Positions 32,253 through 38,998 of a stretch of 64,000 nt of DNA are shown piece by piece. Source of the DNA: Streptococcus parapneumoniae (lineage in GTDB: Bacteria > Bacillota > Bacilli > Lactobacillales > Streptococcaceae); assembly GCF_037076355.1 (NCBI RefSeq), contig NZ_AP026968.1, forward strand, positions 97,001 through 161,000, read 5' to 3'. The stretch's first letter is position 1. Each line of letters begins with the position of its first letter. The notes beneath the pieces are model-generated. The model was given only the letters and a program-made list of their open reading frames with translations. It was not told the origin of the DNA and did no database searches. The position numbers were made by a program, and so were the translations under genes.

Positions 32253-32858
32253 TTAACGTTTTTGTCCAGTGAACCACAATTGGTTACGAACTCGAATAGG
32301 AGAGGAGAAATAATAGTCTGCGTGTTGGCTGACGATTTCTTCTTTTAATTGTGCTTCCATCTCTTTTAGGATTTTTTGCCCTTGTTGGTCTCTAGGGACT
32401 TTTAGAAAAATAGTGATGGTATCTTTTCGTATATCTACAATACACTTGCGAACAGCTCGGTTAAATCCTTTATGGATTGGATTGATGGTGGTAACGGTCT
32501 GGTGTTCAAGGTTACTTATCTTCTGTACTCGTTCACGCTGAAACAGGAAGTGTCGCAACAGGAAAGTGTGATAGACAGATTGGATATAGTTCCGAAGACT
32601 ATCTGTTTTCAACCGTTGTATTATCTCTAATCCAGTCAATAGTAAGGCAAGTAGTAGTGAAATAAGAGCGGATTTGTGACTTACAGAACTAATGGTATCA
32701 GTAATGTTTTTAACTGAATCTAGGTTGACAAATAAGATGTTGGCTAATTGGACGGAAAGAAAATTGAATAGCCAGCCGAAGACAGAGCAGATAGGAGTAG
32801 AGAGAACCAAATATAGTATAAGATTGAAACTTCTTATAAAGTAGTTTTTTGTGGTCAT
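32253..32858 (-). CDS. Membrane protein of the mobilization operon
   Basis: A 201-residue protein with membrane helices at about 10-35 and 62-80 (SALISLLLALLLTGLEII) and a soluble C-terminal domain (about 95-201, with TITIFLKVPRDQQGQKIL). The start overlaps the ATPase gene by 4 bp, so the two are probably co-translated. Possibly a partner anchoring the coupling protein; no family name is certain. Confidence 0.7.
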   Translation of the reverse strand: MTTKNYFIRSFNLILYLVLSTPICSVFGWLFNFLSVQLANILFVNLDSVKNITDTISSVSHKSALISLLLALLLTGLEIIQRLKTDSLRNYIQSVYHTFLLRHFLFQRERVQKISNLEHQTVTTINPIHKGFNRAVRKCIVDIRKDTITIFLKVPRDQQGQKILKEMEAQLKEEIVSQHADYYFSSPIRVRNQLWFTGQKR

Positions 32859-33955
32859 AGGATACCTCGCTTAGTGTAGTAGGTTGGACAGAGTAGGGGC
32901 AGAACTTGGTAGGGGTGTTCATTGTCGATAACTTGGATGATACCTGTACCATGTCCTGTTGGAATGACAATCCCCTCTGGATCGAGGTCAGGAAATAAAA
33001 ATTGAGTAGTTTTCTGATTGATATTTCCAATTTGTAACAATACGTTTAGCTGTTCCCTTACTGAAATTGGGATAGTATTGTGGTCAAAACGCTGACTTAC
33101 TAAAAATAGATGGATTTTGGTAGCACGTCCTAACAAGGCAATCTGTGAGAGTAAGGAGAAAAATGCTTCTTTGATATTCTTATTGACTCCCTCTGATAGA
33201 GCTAGGACTTCATCAATAACAATAGTTAGATGGGTAAATTGATGGTTGGGATTATCATACAAGATAGCTTGTCGTTTTTGAATGAGATTTGCACATTGAC
33301 TTAATTGTTCGTTGACCTGTGATACAAAATCAGATTTTGAACGGTTTTCGACAGGGTGGATAACGGAAATATGATTTTCTCTTGCCCAACGACTTGGGGT
33401 ATCAAATTTCGGGTCAATGATAATCAAGTCAGACATATGCTTCAGTACACTCAAGAAGTAAGTGAGAGCATACGATTTCCCAGAACCTGAATTTCCAGCA
33501 ATAGCCCAGTGATTGACCTTGTCTAAATTGAGTTCAAAGTGCTTCATGATAGGGATTTTCCCATGTGGCAATCTGGCTGAAAACTTATCCAAATCAGGAA
33601 TCGCTAAACGTTCTGAAATCCCTCTTTTCCAAGGGAAGAATAAACCACGTTGAATGTGTAAGTCATCTGTGTCTAGAGGGACAAAATAGGTAGCATTTTG
33701 TTTTAGAAGCGTATATTGTGGGTAAAGTGAAGCATTGGCAATCAGAAAGATTTTCTTGTATAAGTCGTCATCGAGGATATAAGCGCACGGTAGGCGAGGG
33801 ACAAAGACAAAGCCGTCTTCTTGAATAATGACGTTAAAAGAATTAGTATAGCTGGTTTCCCCCTGCATTAAAGCCCCTAGAGCCATGTTTAGGCTCTGGA
33901 GCAGGTAAGATTGCAGGAAAGATTGGTTCAGCACATCACGAGATTGTGAGGTCAT
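32855..33955 (-). CDS. TcpA/FtsK-like coupling ATPase
   Basis: A 366-residue protein with a FtsK/SpoIIIE-type motor: Walker A AIAGNSGSGKSYALTYFL (about 155-172), DLIIIDPKFD, Walker B LTIVIDEVLALS and the downstream LFLVSQRFDHNTIP. It has no clear N-terminal membrane helices; these may be supplied by the adjacent membrane protein. TcpA-type ATPases bring the relaxase-DNA complex to a secretion channel. It overlaps the next upstream gene by one base. Confidence 0.85.
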   Translation of the reverse strand: MTSQSRDVLNQSFLQSYLLQSLNMALGALMQGETSYTNSFNVIIQEDGFVFVPRLPCAYILDDDLYKKIFLIANASLYPQYTLLKQNATYFVPLDTDDLHIQRGLFFPWKRGISERLAIPDLDKFSARLPHGKIPIMKHFELNLDKVNHWAIAGNSGSGKSYALTYFLSVLKHMSDLIIIDPKFDTPSRWARENHISVIHPVENRSKSDFVSQVNEQLSQCANLIQKRQAILYDNPNHQFTHLTIVIDEVLALSEGVNKNIKEAFFSLLSQIALLGRATKIHLFLVSQRFDHNTIPISVREQLNVLLQIGNINQKTTQFLFPDLDPEGIVIPTGHGTGIIQVIDNEHPYQVLPLLCPTYYTKRGIL

Positions 33956-34275
33956 TACCGAACCTCCTTGATACCATTTGCTTTGAAGTAAACGTTATAT
34001 TTTACTTCGCAGGCTTGTAGGGTGTCAAATTGAATCATGGATTGAAACGCTGGAAGCTCAATCGTATCTTCGAATTTTACTTGGAAAGGGTCTTGCCCTT
34101 CCTGTACAAACCATGCTTTATAGGCTACGATTTCTCCTGTTGGTTTTCCTTCTTCAAACCGTTGTTGTGGTTCAAGTTCGGTACTAAGTGAGTAAATCGG
34201 TTGTTTTTGACTGATAATTTTATCAGCCAATGTAGTTGTATAACCACCTTTTGTTGTTTTCATTTTAAACGCCAT
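33955..34275 (-). CDS. Small element protein (DUF961-like position)
   Basis: A 106-residue, beta-rich soluble protein (starts MAFKMKTTKGGYTTTLADKI). AAAGGAGG precedes the ATG. It resembles in size and position the small proteins found before TcpA in Tn916-like elements, but I cannot confirm the family. Confidence 0.65.
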   Translation of the reverse strand: MAFKMKTTKGGYTTTLADKIISQKQPIYSLSTELEPQQRFEEGKPTGEIVAYKAWFVQEGQDPFQVKFEDTIELPAFQSMIQFDTLQACEVKYNVYFKANGIKEVR

Positions 34276-34369
34276 AGGGTTGTTCCTCCTTTATTATTGA
34301 GAAATAATACGAATGAGACTTGCTCGGTTTTGGTCGTGAGCTGGACGTAGTTGCTCTAGTTATGTATCA

Positions 34370-34412
34370 CCTCCTTATTACTAAGGAGAATGAGACAACC
34401 AAACGCAAAGTT
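34370..34412 (-). promoter_or_regulatory. Hairpin, strong SD without a start codon, and repeat copy 2
   Basis: On the minus strand CTCCTTA/TAAGGAG form a 7-bp stem whose right arm is part of TAAGGAGGTGAT, almost fully complementary to the 16S rRNA 3' tail. No start codon follows within 12 nt. The outer sequence (34375-34412) repeats 32076-32112. It sits about 95 nt before the 106-residue protein gene. Confidence 0.5.
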
Positions 34413-34474
34413 ATTTGTTAAATTTTTAATTTTTTTATAAAAAATCCAGTGACAGAGACACTGGATTTGAGGTA

Positions 34475-34924
34475 TTAGCGATAACTTTTTAATAAAGGAG
34501 CTAATTTTTTTAGTGCTTTACAATAATGAGATTTGACAGTTACATCACTCATTTTCTTGTAATGTTCAGTGATATAGCGAGCCGTTTCTTTATAGCTTGA
34601 ACCTTGTTCCGCTATCATTTCAACAATCTTACTGTCAATTTCTGATAGGGATGCTTTAGCTTCACGAATAGCTTGTCTTAACTCCGCTAGGATTAAAGCT
34701 TCTTCGGGATTCAAATCAGAACTTGCAACTACTTCATAGCGTTCACGTCGTTTACCGTCATTACGAGATATGCTTTCTTCCATACTTCGTTTATGGTGGT
34801 ATCGGTCACGCCGTTCTGCATTACTTTGTTCTTGTTGAAGCAAACGAGTTACTTCATTCCAATTTTTAGCTTTAAAAGCTTCTTTGATTTTACGCTCACG
34901 GCGTTCTTGTACTTTATTGCTCAT
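34475..34924 (-). CDS. Sigma-like HTH regulator of the element
   Basis: A 149-residue basic protein with a charged helical N-terminus (RRERKIKEAFKAKNWNEVTRLLQQEQ) and a sigma-70 region-4-like C-terminus (SSYKETARYITEHYKKMSDVTVKSHYCKALKKLAPLL). AAAGGAG supports the ATG at 34924 rather than an in-frame one 84 bp upstream. It may activate the transfer genes downstream. Confidence 0.65.
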   Translation of the reverse strand: MSNKVQERRERKIKEAFKAKNWNEVTRLLQQEQSNAERRDRYHHKRSMEESISRNDGKRRERYEVVASSDLNPEEALILAELRQAIREAKASLSEIDSKIVEMIAEQGSSYKETARYITEHYKKMSDVTVKSHYCKALKKLAPLLKSYR

Positions 34925-35217
34925 AATGATGAGCTCCTTTCCGTCCTTGGACAGAAGGAAACAAAATGAGCAAATATTGAACGCTGAGTATGCTAAAAGG
35001 CACAACAAAGAAACAGCGAAACAATTCTATGCAAGACATGACCTTTATCGTCATATCATCATATTTGTTTCAATCTGTCCTTTGATGGCCATCAATTTGG
35101 ACTATTAAAATTTTTATCAAGAGTTTTTCTTGATATATTCAGTATAAGGCATAATGTTCTTTTATTTTTTACTTCTTTTTTTACTTCAATAAACTAATTT
35201 GTAAAACGAAGTGCAAA

Positions 35218-35247
35218 AAAAAACTAGGCGATTCACCTAGTTTTTAA
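35218..35247 (-). terminator. Terminator of the HTH gene
   Basis: AAAAACTAGG.GATTCACCTAGTTTTT hairpin overlapping the stop codon. The rest of 34925-35217 is AT-rich with no gene seen. Confidence 0.75.
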
Positions 35248-36659
35248 AGAGCAAATTTTCGTATCTCTTCTTCGCTTAATAGCTTAATAAATGCTTGTTG
35301 AACTCTATCTAAAGCCGAAGCCATTGCGAGTAATTCCTCGTTTAATTGTTCTTGGAAATAGTATGTTACTTGTGTATTATTCGTCAATAATCCCTCAATA
35401 TAGCGAGTGACATTTGTATTATCTAAATTGATATCATAGAGTTCAACTAAATCAACAAGGTCGATGTCGTTTATTCCCTGAGAGGCAATTTTTTCAATAC
35501 GTTTCTTATCCTCTAGTGAAAATCTTGTTGGCTCTAATTGAATAGTGTGCCTTTCTTGAATTGGTCTTGTTGCATAAGGGTTAGAAACCCAACTGATAAT
35601 TTCATCAAAAGTTCTTTCCTCAGTCCTTTCTATATCATTGGATTGATAAATATTAATGCCTAGATTTGCCAACTCTTCTTTAGAATATTTTTGATATAAC
35701 TCTGTGATATCCTTACCTTGACTGAGTAATTTCATACAGTCCTCAGATATCTGTTTGAATTTTACTCCATCTATTTGTTGACCACCAGTCATACTAAACG
35801 AAGAGGTTGTTCTTCCTTTTTGAGAAATAACTAACGGGACGGATGTAAGGTAAGATTTTGGAATATTCTCTTTATACATTCTTTCTAATATATCATTTAC
35901 CATAAATCCGATATTAAACAAGGGATTTTCTTTGAGTTTTTTTATTAGATTAGGGATAATTTCTGTCGAAACATTATCATACCACCATTTATTGATGAGA
36001 GGATCAATGTTTTCTTGCCTAAATATTGAGGGTATGTCATTTCCGCCTAATTCAAATAGGATACCACAGACATTAACTTCAAATGATTTAATTAAATTAT
36101 CCCCTAACATCAACCAAAGAATATCAAACATTTCTTCAAAATCAATGACAGTCAATTCATTGATGGTACGGGTTCTAAAACTTCTAGCGGGGTTATAACT
36201 TTTTCCACCAACCCATACGTCAATGTCATCTTTCGTGTGAAAAGTATCCATTTCAGTTTCAGTAGAAATCATAAATCTTTTTCTTTGAATATTGAAATTT
36301 GCAAATGTCTTGGCAATACTTAGACAACTTGATTGGATTGAAATTAAATCATCACTCATGAAAGAATATAGTTTTTCATCTACAGCCTCTAAATCTCTAT
36401 ATAAAATAGAACTGAAAAAATAATGAAACAGATTCTCAATAAACTCATCTAACTCTCCAAAAACGATATACGTATAGCTCGAAGCGGTTAGAGCATTTAA
36501 ATAAACTAACATCGAACTCGTAATTGGTCGCTTACCACTTTCAACTTGACTAACTTGACCTGCATTGCCTAGTTCGCTTTGTGTAATATTGTATTTTTTT
36601 CTTAAATTTTTGATACGAGTAGGTATTTCTTGTGAATAATTTTCTTCAAAAAATTTCAT
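35244..36659 (-). CDS. Large protein with N-terminal XRE HTH, function unknown
   Basis: A 471-residue protein. Residues about 8-65 form an XRE HTH (IPTRIKNLRKKYNITQSELGNAGQVSQVESGKRPITSSM). The remaining 400 residues are soluble with no motif I know; they include a central region with DDIDVWVGGKSYNPARSF and a helical C-terminus. GGGGGA precedes the ATG at 36659. It is not part of the usual IME core and lies between the transfer block and cadX. It could be an element regulator with a sensor domain or a defence-type cargo gene; I cannot tell. Confidence 0.7.
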   Translation of the reverse strand: MKFFEENYSQEIPTRIKNLRKKYNITQSELGNAGQVSQVESGKRPITSSMLVYLNALTASSYTYIVFGELDEFIENLFHYFFSSILYRDLEAVDEKLYSFMSDDLISIQSSCLSIAKTFANFNIQRKRFMISTETEMDTFHTKDDIDVWVGGKSYNPARSFRTRTINELTVIDFEEMFDILWLMLGDNLIKSFEVNVCGILFELGGNDIPSIFRQENIDPLINKWWYDNVSTEIIPNLIKKLKENPLFNIGFMVNDILERMYKENIPKSYLTSVPLVISQKGRTTSSFSMTGGQQIDGVKFKQISEDCMKLLSQGKDITELYQKYSKEELANLGINIYQSNDIERTEERTFDEIISWVSNPYATRPIQERHTIQLEPTRFSLEDKKRIEKIASQGINDIDLVDLVELYDINLDNTNVTRYIEGLLTNNTQVTYYFQEQLNEELLAMASALDRVQQAFIKLLSEEEIRKFAL

Positions 36660-36709
36660 ATATAATCCCCCTATAATCATGGAAAAGTAGAAAGTAGTAA
36701 AAATAGTTG

Positions 36710-37048
36710 TTATCCTAGTTGATTAAAAAAATCTCTGATTTCCTCATCTTTTATAAAATAATATATAATTTTCCCCTCTCTTCTAGTGTCCAAGATGTTT
36801 TGATTGGCTAGTTTACGAAGATGGTGGGAGGCAGATGCCATACTGAGATTTAATAAACAGGCTATATCGCAGACACAGAGTTCTTCGACGGCAAGGAGAT
36901 AAAAGATGATATTTATCTGTTTATTATCGGTAAATTTTGATAAAATGCGAAGTGATTTTTGGACTTTTTCCTTTTCAAGGTAGTTCGTTGCGGTTGTAAC
37001 ATTTTGTTGATTTATAACATCCACTTGACAGATACTATCTTTTTTCAT
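36710..37048 (-). CDS. cadX: CadX/CadC cadmium-responsive ArsR-family repressor
   Basis: A 112-residue winged-helix protein with the metal-site motif ELCVCDIACLLN and the recognition helix SMASASHHLRKLANQNIL, and a second Cys near the N-terminus (SICQVD). Such repressors release DNA when Cd2+ or Zn2+ binds these cysteines. AGGAGA supports the ATG at 37048. 11 bp after cadD, co-transcribed, and likely acting on the dyad at 37684-37705. Confidence 0.92.
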   Translation of the reverse strand: MKKDSICQVDVINQQNVTTATNYLEKEKVQKSLRILSKFTDNKQINIIFYLLAVEELCVCDIACLLNLSMASASHHLRKLANQNILDTRREGKIIYYFIKDEEIRDFFNQLG

Positions 37049-37059
37049 AATATTTTCTC

Positions 37060-37674
37060 CTAGCCTAATATAGTCCATAGTATGTCAAAACTGTTATTTT
37101 CAATCAGGATATATATCCCCAATCCTAAATAAACAACGGCAATAAACCATCTGCTATATTTTTCCAAAATTTCTCCAACAGAAGAGACTTGTGCCAATTT
37201 TTGGGCAGAAAAAACCAAGAGATAAATCATGACTAGAAAGGTAAGTAAAGCTACTATCAAATTTGCTAAATTTAAGGTAGTAAAATATGGAACAAAGACA
37301 CCAATATTGTCAGCACCACAACTTGCAAAAGTAATCATAGCGACTAGAAATATCAGGTTTTTATTATCTTTGCGCAAACCTTCTTTGGCAATAGCTTCTC
37401 CATCAGAATCTCCTAAAAGCAAAACTTTGAGACCTAGGAAAATTGGAATCAAACCGAGTAAACCTAAAATCTCTTTACTAGGAATATAATTTAAGACAAA
37501 TGCAAAAAGCAAACTTAGCAATATTAGACTAACAGAGCCTAGAAATTGTCCTAAATAGATGTTAATGATGTCTTTTCTGCTTTTTCTTTTGGCAAAAAAT
37601 AACATTAGGATAATAAGTAAGTCTACGGCTGTCCCAGAATACAGTATTATTGAAGTAACAACATTTTGAATCAT
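37060..37674 (-). CDS. cadD: CadD cadmium resistance transporter
   Basis: A 204-residue polytopic membrane protein with five or six helices (VVTSIILYSGTAVDLLIILMLFF, LGQFLGSVSLILLSLLFAF, ATITFASCGADNIGVFVPYF-type segment, and others), matching the CadD/LysE-like family. It exports Cd2+. GAGGTG precedes the ATG at 37674; the in-frame ATG 12 bp earlier overlaps the ribosome site. Confidence 0.92.
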   Translation of the reverse strand: MIQNVVTSIILYSGTAVDLLIILMLFFAKRKSRKDIINIYLGQFLGSVSLILLSLLFAFVLNYIPSKEILGLLGLIPIFLGLKVLLLGDSDGEAIAKEGLRKDNKNLIFLVAMITFASCGADNIGVFVPYFTTLNLANLIVALLTFLVMIYLLVFSAQKLAQVSSVGEILEKYSRWFIAVVYLGLGIYILIENNSFDILWTILG

Positions 37675-37683
37675 AAAACACCT

Positions 37684-37735
37684 CATTCAAATATATTTTT
37701 GAATGTATTTTAACATTAAACTTTGTAGATGTCAA
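37684..37735 (-). promoter_or_regulatory. cadD promoter and CadX operator
   Basis: Minus-strand TTGACA (37730-37735), 17 bp, TAAAAT (37707-37712), followed immediately by the dyad CATTCAAA-N6-TTTGAATG (37684-37705), a typical ArsR/CadC-type operator placed over the start of transcription. Confidence 0.88.
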
Positions 37736-37782
37736 CTTAAAATTCACCAAAATATAGATAAGGCGTTAGTGTACCAAATATT

Positions 37783-37816
37783 AAAAAGCCCTGCCATCGA
37801 AATGATAGCAGGGCTT
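37783..37816 (-). terminator. Terminator near attR
   Basis: AAGCCCTGCCATC/GATAGCAGGGCTT stem with a T run on the minus strand; it would stop transcripts from rpmF-rpmG entering the element. The remaining 37820-37966 is gene-free. Confidence 0.8.
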
Positions 37817-37966
37817 AACTTCAATATCCAGATGATATATTTATCTAAAAAAGGTAGAGTAAAAGGTAGAGTTTTTATTGATTTGTAGTGCGATATAATG
37901 AGTTTCAAAAAATCAAAAATCACTTTAAATCAATATTTTGACGTCTATTGACGTGTACTGAAACCC

Positions 37967-37983
37967 TTACTTAACTTCTGTAA
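37967..37983. other. attR core of the cadmium element (rpmG stop)
   Basis: TTACTTAACTTCTGTAA on the + strand encodes T-E-V-K-stop of rpmG on the minus strand; identical to 29734-29750. Confidence 0.85.
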
Positions 37984-38116
37984 ACACAACGTGTTTGCGA
38001 AGTTTTGGTGAGTATTTCTTCAATTGAAGACGGTCTGGAGTGTTACGTTTGTTTTTAGAAGTAAGGTACAAGCGTTCACCAGATTCTTTGTGTTCAAGTG
38101 TAATATTTACGCGCAT
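37967..38116 (-). CDS. rpmG: 50S ribosomal protein L33, zinc-independent type
   Basis: A 49-residue protein (starts [20 protein letters not shown], ends HVVFTEVK). It has no cysteine, so it is the zinc-free L33 paralogue. The last four codons are the element's attachment core; the frame is intact after integration. It follows rpmF by 15 bp. Confidence 0.95.
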
Positions 38117-38131
38117 GGTATCTCCCTTCTA

Positions 38132-38314
38132 TTATTCAGCTGATGCAGCTTTAGCGATTTTACGTCCTTTGTAGTATCCTTTAAGTGATACACGGTGAGA
38201 ACGTGAGTAATCTCCAGTAGTTTCGTCAAAGTTTACAGATGGAGCTGTTACTTTGTAGTGTGTACGACGTTTGTTTTTCTTCGCTTTTGAAGTGCGACGT
38301 GCAGGTACTGCCAT
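38132..38314 (-). CDS. rpmF: 50S ribosomal protein L32, zinc-independent type
   Basis: A 60-residue basic protein ([20 protein letters not shown]...). The four cysteines of zinc-ribbon L32 are absent. AAAGGAG precedes the ATG. Co-transcribed with rpmG. Confidence 0.97.
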
Positions 38315-38465
38315 TTTGATTTCTCCTTTAGGTATTTATATTCGATTCAATCTACTGATTTTCATCAACCATACTAGGATAACACATTTTTTTTGTAAAG
38401 TAAAGTTACTTGACAAAAAAAGATGAAAAAATTCTCCTGTCAGACCTAGCAGACAGGAGAAGGTG

Positions 38466-38665
38466 TTAAATATCAATCTCAAATGGTTCGTCAATGGTTT
38501 CTGATACGTATTTTCCGTCTTTTTTCCGTTGCTTGACACATTCTGTGAGGAGATACTCGATTTGCCCATTGACTGATCGGAAGTTATCTTCTGCCCATGA
38601 TGCGAGTGCAGCGTATAACTTTGTTGAGAGTCGAAGGGGGATCTGCTTTTTTTAGCTTCAGCCAT
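38466..38665 (-). pseudogene. Ribbon-helix-helix protein, frameshift in an A7 tract
   Basis: From ATG 38665 the frame reads MAEAKK, but the continuing protein ([19 protein letters not shown]..., ...DEPFEIDI, stop at 38466) is in another frame. One A is missing in the run of seven (T7 on the + strand at 38647-38653); eight would restore a 66-residue Arc/CopG-like protein. No start exists in the second frame. Transcriptional slippage on the A tract might restore it. Confidence 0.8.
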
Positions 38666-38667
38666 CT

Positions 38668-38817
38668 TTAGTAAAGACTTCCTGTGTTGACAATTGGTTG
38701 TGCATCATGATTGCCACAAAGAACGACAAGGAGATTTGAAACCATGGCAGCTTTTCGCTCTTTGTCAAGCTCTACCAATTCCCCTTAATTGAGCCGTTCT
38801 AGTGCCATTTCAACCAT
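38668..38817 (-). pseudogene. Small protein upstream of the RHH gene, nonsense codon
   Basis: MVEMALERLN, then TAA (38785-38787), then [20 protein letters not shown]... to the stop at 38668, 2 bp before the RHH start. The two form an operon, both disrupted. Family unknown. The adjoining 38818-38960 is gene-free and AT-rich. Confidence 0.65.
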
Positions 38818-38971
38818 TCCTATTAATTGTTATCTAAATGATATCGCTTTAATTTATAACGTCAAGAAAAAGTAGAAAAATAATTACTAAAAACTTTCAG
38901 CCCAATAATTTCTTTTAAAAGGTGAGATTATATTGTGCTCAAATACTCTTTTATTCTTATAACTTTTACAC

Positions 38972-38977
38972 TATAAT
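38972..38977 (+). promoter_or_regulatory. -10 of the PTS operon promoter
   Basis: TATAAT 21 bp before the regulator start; the -35 is poor, consistent with activator dependence. Confidence 0.5.
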
Positions 38978-38998
38978 TGTAGTTAGAAAGGAAGAGAA

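Larger units (their letters stand above)
29734..37983. mobile_element. Integrative mobilizable element in the 3' end of rpmG, carrying cadD/cadX
   Basis: An 8.25-kb element bounded by 17-bp direct repeats. All eleven CDS are on the minus strand: integrase, Xis, Rep_2 initiator, membrane protein, TcpA-like ATPase, 106-residue protein, sigma-like regulator, HTH protein, cadX and cadD are recognised or described below. GGTAGAGT motifs occur in pairs near each end (about 29823-29843 and 37853-37872), probably integrase arm sites. It lacks a type IV secretion system, so it would move using a co-resident conjugative element. Streptococcal IMEs with Rep-type relaxases and TcpA are known. Confidence 0.85.
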
